Assembly: GCA_018266795.1 (NCBI GenBank)
Contig: JAFDZV010000033.1
Coordinates: 161,827 to 225,826, forward strand
Length of the DNA stretch: 64,000 nt
Reading direction: 5' to 3'
DNA from: Bacteroidota bacterium
GTDB lineage: Bacteria > Bacteroidota > Ignavibacteria > OLB7
Part shown: positions 27,256-35,012 of the stretch, piece by piece
How the letters are laid out: every line of letters starts with the position of its first letter
Position numbering within the stretch: position 1 is the first letter of the stretch
Translations under genes and position numbers: made by a program
The notes under the pieces: generated by a model
Database searches by the model: none
What the model was told of the DNA's origin: nothing
What the model saw: the letters and a program-made list of their open reading frames with translations, nothing else

Positions 27256-28619
27256 TCGTTGTGAAATTCGGTGGTGCGGTGCTTGGTGGAGCCCATGGGC
27301 TCCGCCAGGCATGCAACGAGATACGCCTGCTCCCGAAGCCGCTCCTTGTTGTGGTGAGCGCCTTCGCCAATGTCACCAATCGTCTGGAGGCGCTGGCGGA
27401 GCTTGCCGTTCACGACATCGCCGCGGCGCGCACCGCGTTGGAGGCGCTGATGGAGTACCATCGGGCGATTGCGTGCGATGTTCTCCGGCCGGACGTTCTT
27501 GCCGGGTGGGAAGCGCAGGTTGCACCGCATCACAGGAGACTGGAGGAGGTGATCGAGGGGCTGGCGATCGTACGCGATCTCTCGCCGCGAACGCTGGACC
27601 TGATCGTGCACTTCGGCGAGCGCTTCTCCTCGTCGCTGGTGCTCGCCGCGCTCAACTCGATGCCGCAGGACGGGACGGGGCATGCTCTCGATGCCGCAGG
27701 CATCTCCGCGCTCGATCTCATCATCACCGATTCCGGCCACCGCTTCGCACGCCCGGATATCGAGCTCACGCGCGCCCGCGTGCTCGAACACCTGGTGCCT
27801 GCGCTCTCGGAGCACGATGTGGTGGTTACCGAGGGCTATATCGCGCGGAGTACCACCGGGCAGGCCACAACGATGGGACGCGAAAGTTCGGACTACAGCG
27901 CCACGCTGCTTGCGGAGCTGCTCGGCGCCCGGAGCGTTACCATCTACATGTCCGTGCCCGGCGTTCTCACTGCCGATCCAGCGCATTTCTCGGGCACCCG
28001 CACGCTCCCCCGGCTGAGCTATCGCATGGCGAATACGCTTGCGGAGCTGGGCGCGAAGGTATTGCATCCGCGCACGGTTGGTCCGGTGGAGCGGGCCGGC
28101 ATTCCGCTCGTCATCACCTGCATCGGCGGCACGTCCACAACGATCGGCGCCGAGGGAGCCGGAGCATCGTCCGTGGTATACCTGGAGGATGCCACGCTCA
28201 TCTCCGCGGAGACGGCTACCGCGAGCGCATCGGCGAACGCATTCGTGCGGGCAATCGCGGCGGAGCATCCGGTGGTGTGGACGCAGCGATTCCGGCGCCG
28301 GCTGCAGGTGCTTGCCACGGGCCGCATCGCTCGCGCGTCGCTGCCGGAGCATCTGCTTGCCGATGCGGTGTGGCTGGATGTGCAGGATGTGTCCGTTGTC
28401 TCGCTGGTGCAGGAGACGCGGTTGAACGGGGAGGATCTTTCGAAGTTCTTCGAAGCGCTGGGGCCGCATCGGCCGGCGGCGATGCAGGGAGGGATCGAGG
28501 GTCCGGCGATCAGCGTCGCGCTGGATCGCACGGCGGCGCCCGGTGCGGCCGCCACACTCCACGAGCGCCTGATCACATCGGATGCGGAGGCGGAACAATG
28601 GGTTCCGCATCTTCGGTAG
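27252..28619 (+). CDS. lysC: Aspartate kinase
   Basis: Phosphorylates aspartate at the head of Lys/Thr/Met synthesis; 455 aa, monofunctional. The kinase domain opens with VVKFGGAVLG (family KFGGTSV), then HFGERFSS, TEGYIARSTTGQATTMGR, SDYSATLLAELLGA and a SVPGVLTADP substrate loop. C-terminal residues about 305-455 carry a weakly conserved ACT-type region (VSVVSLVQETRLNGEDLSKFFEAL) for feedback control. It overlaps the small ORF before it by 4 bp and the outer-membrane gene after it by 22 bp, so all three are co-translated. No dapA, asd or hom is nearby. Confidence 0.92.
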   Translation: MIVVKFGGAVLGGAHGLRQACNEIRLLPKPLLVVVSAFANVTNRLEALAELAVHDIAAARTALEALMEYHRAIACDVLRPDVLAGWEAQVAPHHRRLEEVIEGLAIVRDLSPRTLDLIVHFGERFSSSLVLAALNSMPQDGTGHALDAAGISALDLIITDSGHRFARPDIELTRARVLEHLVPALSEHDVVVTEGYIARSTTGQATTMGRESSDYSATLLAELLGARSVTIYMSVPGVLTADPAHFSGTRTLPRLSYRMANTLAELGAKVLHPRTVGPVERAGIPLVITCIGGTSTTIGAEGAGASSVVYLEDATLISAETATASASANAFVRAIAAEHPVVWTQRFRRRLQVLATGRIARASLPEHLLADAVWLDVQDVSVVSLVQETRLNGEDLSKFFEALGPHRPAAMQGGIEGPAISVALDRTAAPGAAATLHERLITSDAEAEQWVPHLR

Positions 28620-30547
28620 CGCCATCCCTTCGCGCGGCGACAGCGGTTCTGATCGCCGCCCTCTGGGCGCCGGTGCTGCAGGCACAGGTGCCGCAGTTCA
28701 ACGACAGCCTTCTGCGCCGGCAGTGGGTGACTGCCACCACGGAGCGGTACGCCGCCACGCACACAACCTCGCTCCTCAGCGATTACCTCACCGAGAGCGC
28801 GCACTCGCTCGCCCATCTACGCCTGGCGCTGGTGTCGACCACCACGCTCGTGGGCGACCCCTCCACGCGCGATCAGGTGGATGCGGCAATCGATGCGGAG
28901 TACCGTCTGCCGTCCGCATTCCGGCCGTTCGTTATCGCCGAGGGAACGTTGGCCAACGATGCACGGCGCGACGCGTTGATCCCCGGGATGGACAACATCG
29001 CCTCCACGTTTCTCGGAATCGGCGGGCGGGTGGTTGATGCGGACGGCAATCGTCTGGGGCTTGCCGTTGGCGGCGCATACAGCAGGCAGGTGAATGTTGC
29101 GGACGCCGGGGGCGGCATCTACGGTGAACTGGAGGGGCACTACAACCTTGCCGGCTACGATCTCCGGCTGAGCGGCCGGGGACGCTGGTACAACATCGCA
29201 CCCAAGCACAACAGCAACGCCTATATGGATGTGTCGCTGGATCGCTCCTTCGAGGAAGGGGGGCGGCTGTCGCTCGGCGGGCGCTACGAGATCTTCGGAA
29301 CCGACAGCTACAACCGGCGGAACGAGGAGGATGTGCTTCAGTACGGCGGGCCGACGTTCGATGCGCTCCAGAGCCGCGACGAGACGCATCTGCGAATCAC
29401 TTCCACGATGGGATATCCGATTGCGGACGACCTTGCATTCGACGCCCTGCTTACCGTCGGCAACCAGCTGCGCGTGCAGCGCGAGCTTACCGACGGCCTG
29501 CCGCCGCTTCCCCGCGATCCCGATCCGTATCGTTATTCGCTGCGGGAGTTCTCCATCTCCGGCTCCGCAGGGCTCAGGTGGACGCCTCCGCGCATGACCG
29601 TCACCGTGCGGATGGATTACAACACCACGGAGCAGACCAACATCGTGGACCCGAACGGAACCGTGAGCGATCAGGAGTTGCAGCGCAAGCGCGTGACCAA
29701 CGCCATCAACGATTTCACCGCACGACAGATTCTCCTAGGCGGCACGGCGGAGTACCGCGTATCGCGCTACGATACGATTCAGGCCAGTGCGTCCATCGGC
29801 ATCTATCGCTACGATACTCCGAGTTCGCAGAACTTCTTCGACAGGGACGAGCAGTCCATACAGGCGCAACTCTGCTACGCGCATCAGTTCAGTTCCATGC
29901 TCGGCTTCTCGATCAGCGGCCAGGCCTTTCTCACGCATCTGGTGTATCTGTTCGGGCAGAACAGCAACGACAACAACTGGAATCGTCTCTTCCGTCTTTC
30001 GCCTGCCGTTTCCTACGTGATCAACGATCGCCTGCGGAACTTCCTGGAGACGGAGGTGGTTGCGAACTACACGGAGTACGATTTTCAGGGGCGGACGCAG
30101 AACGTGCGCGGCCGTTCATTTCGCGAGCTGCACCTGCGCGACTCGCTGATCCTTCAACTGACGCACACGCTGCGGCTCGGAATGCAGGGGGATCTGCGTG
30201 TCTCCGAACGCGGGAGTTTCAGCTGGGAACAGTTCGCCGAGAGCCCGTTGGAACGGACGCGAACCGAGGGAATCGAGGCCGATCTCGGAACGACGTCGGT
30301 GGAGCGATTGGATATCGCCGTGGGCGGCAGGCTTTCGCGCGTGAAGAACTTCCGCGCCGATCCGCGAACCGCGATCATGCAGCCGTTTTCCGACAGGACA
30401 TCGATCGGGCCCACGGCTTTGGTGACGGTGCAACTATCGGAACGAACGGACGTTCGTTTCACAGGCTGGTGGGAGCACCGTTTCGAGGACAGTCGGCTGG
30501 TGGCGCGCGTACCGATCCTGTTTCTCACTGTTGGGATGAAATTGTAG
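28598..30547 (+). CDS. Large predicted outer-membrane beta-barrel protein
   Basis: 649 aa from the ATG at 28598, which has a good GGAGGCGG ribosome site and lies inside the end of lysC (22-bp overlap, other frame). Residues 1-30 are a signal peptide ending LQAQ. The rest is strand-rich with regular alternation (YDLRLSGRGRWYNIAPKHNSNAYMDVSLDRSFEEGGRLSLGG, split over several strands) and ends VPILFLTVGMKL. Length and pattern suggest an 18-24-strand barrel without plug, of unknown function. Coupling to lysC is odd, as an envelope protein would not be expected in an amino-acid operon. Confidence 0.75.
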   Translation: MGSASSVAPSLRAATAVLIAALWAPVLQAQVPQFNDSLLRRQWVTATTERYAATHTTSLLSDYLTESAHSLAHLRLALVSTTTLVGDPSTRDQVDAAIDAEYRLPSAFRPFVIAEGTLANDARRDALIPGMDNIASTFLGIGGRVVDADGNRLGLAVGGAYSRQVNVADAGGGIYGELEGHYNLAGYDLRLSGRGRWYNIAPKHNSNAYMDVSLDRSFEEGGRLSLGGRYEIFGTDSYNRRNEEDVLQYGGPTFDALQSRDETHLRITSTMGYPIADDLAFDALLTVGNQLRVQRELTDGLPPLPRDPDPYRYSLREFSISGSAGLRWTPPRMTVTVRMDYNTTEQTNIVDPNGTVSDQELQRKRVTNAINDFTARQILLGGTAEYRVSRYDTIQASASIGIYRYDTPSSQNFFDRDEQSIQAQLCYAHQFSSMLGFSISGQAFLTHLVYLFGQNSNDNNWNRLFRLSPAVSYVINDRLRNFLETEVVANYTEYDFQGRTQNVRGRSFRELHLRDSLILQLTHTLRLGMQGDLRVSERGSFSWEQFAESPLERTRTEGIEADLGTTSVERLDIAVGGRLSRVKNFRADPRTAIMQPFSDRTSIGPTALVTVQLSERTDVRFTGWWEHRFEDSRLVARVPILFLTVGMKL

Positions 30548-30627
30548 CTTCACGTCCCGGCGGCCACAGGCCGGCCGATGCATACAACCCCCGCCGCGTT
30601 GCACGTCCGCGCGATTGCGGTTCAACG

Positions 30628-31062
30628 ATGACATGCCCTGTGAGTCACGATAGCCGATTTCTCCTGAACCGTGACGTTCCAAGCAGCCGCGAGGAACTGA
30701 CTCTGCTGCCGCGTCTTCTGGAAGGACTGCGGGAGCAGTGCGTGATGAGCGACACGCAGTTCTTCAATCTGGTGGTTGCCGTCACCGAGGCGGTGAACAA
30801 TGCGATCGAGCATGGCAACCGGCTCGATCCGGCGCGGCGTGTTCACTACAGTCTGGAGTGCATGGCAGATGGCGTGCGCTGCGTTGTGGAGGACGAGGGG
30901 GAAGGATTCGTGGTGGACGATCTCGCCGATCCGATCAGCCCGGAGAATATCATGATGGAAGGTGGACGCGGGATCTTCCTGATCCGGGCGCTGATGCGGT
31001 CGTTCCATGCGGAGCGTACCGAGCATGGGATGCGGATCGAATTCGAATGTGCCAGAGAGTGA
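30628..31062 (+). CDS. RsbW-like anti-sigma factor / ATP-binding regulator
   Basis: 144-residue stand-alone GHKL ATPase domain (HATPase_c_2). The N box is VVAVTEAVNNAIEHGN (residues about 48-63, metal-binding Asn and Glu). The G1 region is VEDEGEGF, and GGRGIFLIRALM is the G2 lid. The family (RsbW/SpoIIAB/RsbT) binds a sigma factor or phosphorylates an STAS antagonist. No STAS protein, PP2C phosphatase or sigma factor is adjacent, so the partner is elsewhere. It starts 80 bp after the barrel gene and may be in the same transcription unit. Confidence 0.88.
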   Translation: MTCPVSHDSRFLLNRDVPSSREELTLLPRLLEGLREQCVMSDTQFFNLVVAVTEAVNNAIEHGNRLDPARRVHYSLECMADGVRCVVEDEGEGFVVDDLADPISPENIMMEGGRGIFLIRALMRSFHAERTEHGMRIEFECARE

Positions 31063-31125
31063 GGCACCTCGCAATCTTCATGAAGCCCTTCTCTCTCCAT
31101 TGCCTCGAGCCCGGCGCCCCACTTG

Positions 31126-32595
31126 ATGAACCTCCTTCCACAGAGCATCACGCACTCGTTTCGTGAACCGGCGCTGCATGGCAGGCTGGTGGTGATGCTG
31201 GCCGCGCTGATGCTGGCACTCCTTGCACCGCTCTCCTTCATCGGCAATCTCCGGACCTCGCTGGCATCCTATCTGTTGCTATCGACGATCGGAGCGCTGG
31301 CCCTCTACGGCGGTGTGGCATTGTTCGGCCGCTGGGGCGTGGAACCTTCGCGCAAGGCGGTGATCTGGGGCGCGTTGATTCTGCGCCTTGCAATGGTACC
31401 GATGGGGCCTTCTCTCTCGGACGATGTTCTTCGATATGTCTGGGATGGCAGGCTCCTGCTGCATGGCGTGAACCCGTACCACCATGTTCCCGCCGATACG
31501 GCTCTGGCCCGTTACCACGATACGCTCTACCAGCATCAGGTATACAAGACCACGCACACCATCTATCCTCCCGGTGCGGAGCTTGTCTTCGCCTCGTGCA
31601 TGGGCGTGGCGGAATTCGTCGGCGGCGATTATCGCGCCGGCGTGATTGCATGGAAGCTGCTGGTTCTGATCGCCGACATCGGCGCGATCGTTCTGCTGGC
31701 GGGCACGATGCGGCGCATCGGGATGTCGCTCCGATGGCTGCTTCTGTATGCATGGCACCCTCTGGTGCTGGTGGAGCTGGCCGGCCAGGGGCACACCGAT
31801 GTGTTCTGGGTGCTGGCCATCGCCGCGGGGCTGTATGCCTATGCTGCCGGCCGCGCCGGCGGCGGGCTTGCGGCGATCGCGTTCGGTGCGGCCATGCGGC
31901 TTCACCCGCTTACGTTGATACCGGTGTGGGTACGCCATCTGCGGCGGCGCGAGGCGATGGTGGGCATCGCGGCGGCGGTTCCGTTTCTCGTGCTGCTGCT
32001 GCCGCTGTTGGAGCCCACGGCCTTCGCGAACTTCACGGGCGTGCTTGCACGCTTCACGAACTTCTATGAGTTCAACGGAGGATTCTACTACGCGGTGAAG
32101 GGGGTGCTGGACCACTACCACATCAAGCCCTCCAACAGGATCGCCGGCGGCGTGGGGAGCGCGCTGCAGATGATCGGCATTCTGCTGGTCTGGTTGTGGC
32201 CGGTGCGACGTCCAGCGCTGCTTGTCTCGCGCGATGCGACAGTTGGTGATGCCGATGCAGGCGATGACTTCACGGGAAGGAACGCTGCGGCTGAACGCAT
32301 GGTGCTGGTACGATCGCTCGCATGGAGAGCTCTTCTGGTGATGACGTTGCAGCTTGCGCTTGGAGCCAAGGTGCATATCTGGTACTTCTCCGCGCCGCTG
32401 GCTCTGCTCCCGCTCGCCGGCAGGCGCTCGTTGAACGCTGCGTGGCTCTGGGCCGCGCTCGCCGGGCCGTTTACCTATATCATTGCCACCGGCACTCTGG
32501 CGCAGGAGCGTATGGACGTGGTGGCCGCGGAATGGAGTGTCTTCGCACTTCTCGCCGCGTACGGGTTTATCAGATATCGCACGGCTGGTGCTTAG
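31126..32595 (+). CDS. GT-C type polytopic glycosyltransferase
   Basis: 489-aa integral membrane protein with about 11-12 hydrophobic segments. The loop SLSDDVLRYVWDGRLLLHGVNPYHHVPAD after the second helix holds the paired acidic residues that mark GT-C enzymes using polyprenyl-phosphate sugars (mannosyltransferase/DUF2029 type). Other conserved pieces are YPPGAELVF, LGQGHTD-like LAGQGHTDVFWVLA, and KVHIWYFSAPLAL. It probably adds a sugar on the periplasmic face to a lipid or glycan. The ATG at 31126 is preceded in frame by a TTG. It ends at a heptamer repeat element. Confidence 0.78.
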   Translation: MNLLPQSITHSFREPALHGRLVVMLAALMLALLAPLSFIGNLRTSLASYLLLSTIGALALYGGVALFGRWGVEPSRKAVIWGALILRLAMVPMGPSLSDDVLRYVWDGRLLLHGVNPYHHVPADTALARYHDTLYQHQVYKTTHTIYPPGAELVFASCMGVAEFVGGDYRAGVIAWKLLVLIADIGAIVLLAGTMRRIGMSLRWLLLYAWHPLVLVELAGQGHTDVFWVLAIAAGLYAYAAGRAGGGLAAIAFGAAMRLHPLTLIPVWVRHLRRREAMVGIAAAVPFLVLLLPLLEPTAFANFTGVLARFTNFYEFNGGFYYAVKGVLDHYHIKPSNRIAGGVGSALQMIGILLVWLWPVRRPALLVSRDATVGDADAGDDFTGRNAAAERMVLVRSLAWRALLVMTLQLALGAKVHIWYFSAPLALLPLAGRRSLNAAWLWAALAGPFTYIIATGTLAQERMDVVAAEWSVFALLAAYGFIRYRTAGA

Positions 32596-32797
32596 ATCCT
32601 GGATCGCTTGCCTGCGGCTCGCTGTAGTGCTTGGTTCTTCGTACGCTCGCCTGCGGCTCGCTGTAGTCCTTGGAACTTGGAGCTTTGTACGCTCGGCTTC
32701 GCCTCGCTGCGGTCCTGGCTCCGGAATCTGCCGGACGTAGCACGAACTGCCAAGGCCCAAGCACAAAGAACGAAGCGCCAAGACTCAAGCACCAGTA
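32596..32797. repeat. Heptamer-built inverted repeat element 2
   Basis: The left half has TTGG-type heptamers (TTGGAAC, TTGGAGC, TTTGTAC) and two copies of CCTGCGGCTCGCTGTAGT (32611-32628 and 32650-32667). The right half (32749-32797) runs GCCAAGG, CCCAAGC, ACAAAGA, ACGAAGC, GCCAAGA, CTCAAGC. It lies between convergent genes. A core of about 28 bp reappears inverted in element 3. A GC hairpin at 32801-32840 follows and may end the minus-strand lipoprotein transcript. Confidence 0.78.
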
Positions 32798-32877
32798 ACG
32801 AATCCGCCCGGCCTCTCGATCGGGAGAAACCGGGCGGTTCAGATTGTGCCGCGGCATCGAGCCGCAACCGGCAATTC

Positions 32878-33306
32878 CTACTGGCGACGGATCTTGGCGG
32901 CGTGGCCTTCCGGTGCAGCCTCGGCCGGACGGCGCTGAGTGCTTGCATGCGATTCCGCAGCAGCCGGCTGTGTGTTCTCGGCAGGTGCGGTAGTCTTCGG
33001 GGCTGCCTCAGAGTGATGGGCGCCCTTGGTCTCCTTCTTTGCACCCTCATGCTTGGCGCTGTCGGCGGCCTTGTGCGTGGAGTCCGCAGCATGCATGGTG
33101 GAATCGGCTGCCTTGTGCGTGGAATCCGCGGCATGCATGGTGGAATCGGCTGCCTTGTGCGTGGAGTCCGCAGCATGCATGGTGGAATCGGCTGCCGGCA
33201 TGGTTGCGGTCGAGTCGGACTTCGGAGCCTCTTCGGCCTTCTTGCCGCAGCTTACGAATCCGAATGCGACCAGGCATCCGGCGATAATCAGAGCACGCGA
33301 GTTCAT
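32878..33306 (-). CDS. Lipoprotein with seven heptapeptide repeats
   Basis: 142-aa predicted outer-membrane or periplasmic lipoprotein with lipobox FVSC (Cys20). Residues 38-86 are seven 7-residue units, alternating AADSTMH and AADSTHK and ending AADSAKH. The remainder is low-complexity, rich in Ala, His, Lys, Pro and Glu. The composition (His/Lys/Asp-rich, no hydrophobic core) suggests an extended, unfolded surface chain, perhaps metal- or wall-associated. The start at 33306 is the ATG that opens the signal peptide. No homologous family recognised. Confidence 0.72.
   Translation of the reverse strand: MNSRALIIAGCLVAFGFVSCGKKAEEAPKSDSTATMPAADSTMHAADSTHKAADSTMHAADSTHKAADSTMHAADSTHKAADSAKHEGAKKETKGAHHSEAAPKTTAPAENTQPAAAESHASTQRRPAEAAPEGHAAKIRRQ
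33049..33195 (-). repeat. In-frame 42-bp (2 x 21 bp) coding tandem repeat
   Basis: DNA coding for the seven heptapeptide units. Each 42-bp pair of units is repeated nearly identically three times, with a final degenerate half. Near-identity at wobble positions suggests recent expansion, and the copy number probably varies between strains. Confidence 0.8.
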
Positions 33307-33510
33307 CACAATACGTTCCTTTTGATGTGAGTATGCCTCCCGGCACTGGACCGGACGGGGCTGACGTTGGCTTCCCATGGAAGCCTTCTTGATTTGCGAG
33401 CGAATGGGGCACGATCTTGGGCACCAGGCAGACGGCCGGGCACCCTCACCCACTACGCTTGCACGCAGGGACTGCGGAAGCGTTACGGGATGTGGCCCGG
33501 GAAAAAGCTC

Positions 33511-33542
33511 TTGGAATCAGTTGACCCTGCCGACTATATTTG
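33511..33542 (+). promoter_or_regulatory. Bacteroidota-type promoter of tRNA-Val
   Basis: TTG (33511-33513), 21 nt, TATATTTG (33535-33542): a full consensus match, about 20 bp before the mature tRNA 5' end at 33563. Confidence 0.75.
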
Positions 33543-33562
33543 TTCCCCTCGTACGAGGCACC

Positions 33563-33636
33563 GGGGTTATGGCACAGTTGGTTAGCGCGCATCCTTGACA
33601 TGGATGAGGTCGTAGGTTCGAATCCTACTAACCCCA
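33563..33636 (+). tRNA. tRNA-Val (GAC anticodon)
   Basis: 74-nt cloverleaf: acceptor GGGGTTA/TAACCCC, D arm with AGTTGGTTA loop, anticodon stem CATCC/GATG-type with loop TTGACAT (anticodon GAC, reading GUC), T arm GTAGG TTCGAAT CCTAC, discriminator A. CCA is not encoded. Confidence 0.96.
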
Positions 33637-33642
33637 CACCAG

Positions 33643-33676
33643 AAGCCGCGAATCCGTAATGGATACGCGGCTTTTT
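33643..33676 (+). terminator. Intrinsic terminator after tRNA-Val
   Basis: AAGCCGCG ... CGCGGCTT stem (8 bp, extended by AATCC/GGAT inside) followed by TTTTT, 7 bp after the tRNA. Confidence 0.85.
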
Positions 33677-33808
33677 CCGTTGAGTGCATTGCCACGGCCT
33701 GCGGAGTTGCCGCACGCGGCCGATACAGTACGGTCCGTGCAGGCCGGAACAGCCCGGCAAGCGATGCAACAGCGCATGCCATCGCCTTCGGCCGTTCGCG
33801 ATTGATTC

Positions 33809-34747
33809 CTATCCTGCGGATCCGGGCGACTGCGGCTTCACCAGCCCCTTCTTCACCAGGAGAGGACGCAGATATCCCTCCGTCCCCACGCGCTTGCTCT
33901 CAGCCTTGATATTCTCCGTCAGCGTGGTGTCGCCGGTCTTGCTGGTATAGTCGTGGATCTGATAGGTCAGCACGTCGATGATCTTGCGGGCGCGATAGGC
34001 GCGCACGAATATCCATGTCCCCGCTGCCATCAGGAGCAGGATGATGCCGCCGGCGGTCCAGAGGATCGTGGTGATATTCTTCTTCAGGAATCCCTCCTGA
34101 TCCTTCGCGGTGGCGTTGGCACGCTGCAGCGCGGTGTCCACGCGCATCAGCGACCGCGTAAGGATGCTGTCGATATAGGCGGCCGTCTTCGGACCGATCA
34201 GAGTGTCGCGCAGTCCCGGGGCTTCCTCCGTGCGGAGCTTGTAGAGGATGTCGTCCACGGTGCTTTTCAGCGGATCGAGCACGCCCTGGCGAACCAGTGC
34301 GTTCACCCTCTCCGTGGTCCCCGGGCCCAGCAGATTCTCCTGCACCAGATGCTGCACCAGCGCCTGTGTCTTCGGCCCCAGCAGTTCGTCGCGCACGGCG
34401 GCGAGCTGCTCCCGCGTCTTGGCGCCCAGCAGCTCATCCTTCAGATTCAGAAGCCATGCCTTCGTGTATTCGCCGAGCAGCGAATCGCGCAGTGTCGTGC
34501 CGCCGCGAGCCAGGCCGGAGTCGATATGTGCCGTGACAACGTCCAGCAACGATGCCAGCTTGCGCTTGCTCTCCTCGTTGGTCAACGTGTCGCGGGCCCC
34601 TTGAACAAGGCCCCCGCCAAGGCGCTGCCCCAGCGAATCCACCACACCCGGTGTTGAATGCACAAGATCGCTCAGGTCCCTGATCCATGATGAGCATCCG
34701 CAGAACGTGAATGCCACCAATGCCAGGACGATAAATCCGCGCCTCAT
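33809..34747 (-). CDS. Membrane-anchored lipoprotein-like protein, unknown
   Basis: 312 aa. The N-terminus MRRGFIVLALVAFTFCGCSSW has a lipobox FCGC. Residues about 30-220 are helical, with recurring segments of the type L-G-P-x-T (LLGAKTREQLAAVRDELLGPKTQALVQHLV, given here as two overlapping helices) and no known domain. A single strong membrane helix (ITTILWTAGGIILLLMAAGTWIFV) lies near residue 240, followed by a short basic C-tail. It could span from outer membrane (lipid) to inner membrane (helix). AGGAGA precedes the ATG at 34747. Monocistronic; heptamer element 3 lies immediately upstream. Confidence 0.7.
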   Translation of the reverse strand: MRRGFIVLALVAFTFCGCSSWIRDLSDLVHSTPGVVDSLGQRLGGGLVQGARDTLTNEESKRKLASLLDVVTAHIDSGLARGGTTLRDSLLGEYTKAWLLNLKDELLGAKTREQLAAVRDELLGPKTQALVQHLVQENLLGPGTTERVNALVRQGVLDPLKSTVDDILYKLRTEEAPGLRDTLIGPKTAAYIDSILTRSLMRVDTALQRANATAKDQEGFLKKNITTILWTAGGIILLLMAAGTWIFVRAYRARKIIDVLTYQIHDYTSKTGDTTLTENIKAESKRVGTEGYLRPLLVKKGLVKPQSPGSAG

Positions 34748-34775
34748 GGGCTCTTCTCCTGAAAGGTAGAATTGA

Positions 34776-34962
34776 ACTTGGGTCTTGGTGCTTAGGCCTT
34801 TGCAATGGGTTGGCACTTGGATCTTTGTAGCTGGGCCTTCGCAACAGGAGGCACCTTGCACTTCGGTTGCCAAGCACTACAGCGAGGCGCCAGCCGAGCG
34901 ATCCAAGCACCAAGTACTACAGCGAGCCGCAGGCGAGCGTACAAAGAACCAGGCCCTTGGCT
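34776..34962. repeat. Heptamer-built inverted repeat element 3
   Basis: The left part reads TTGGGTC, TTGGTGC, TTAGGCC, TTTGCAA. The right part reads CCAAGCA, CCAAGTA, CTACAGC, GAGCCGC, AGGCGAG, CGTACAA, AGAACCA. The right-arm block around 34909-34953 is the inverted counterpart of the left arm of element 2 (about one mismatch over its 28-bp core). It sits between two minus-strand genes, 3' of the metallophosphoesterase operon's downstream side and 5' of the lipoprotein gene. Confidence 0.78.
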
Positions 34963-35012
34963 GCGAGAGGCTGTTGATAACGTGATCGGCCTTTTGCTAG
35001 GAGCTCCACTCT

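Noticed and set aside
33049..33195. Tandem repeats as a minisatellite or CRISPR
   Set aside because: Repeats are in frame inside a lipoprotein gene and contiguous without spacers.
33446..33769. Peptide with VGLVGFEPTTSSM antisense to tRNA-Val
   Set aside because: A well-known false protein produced by translating the complement of a tRNA; the tRNA fold is certain.
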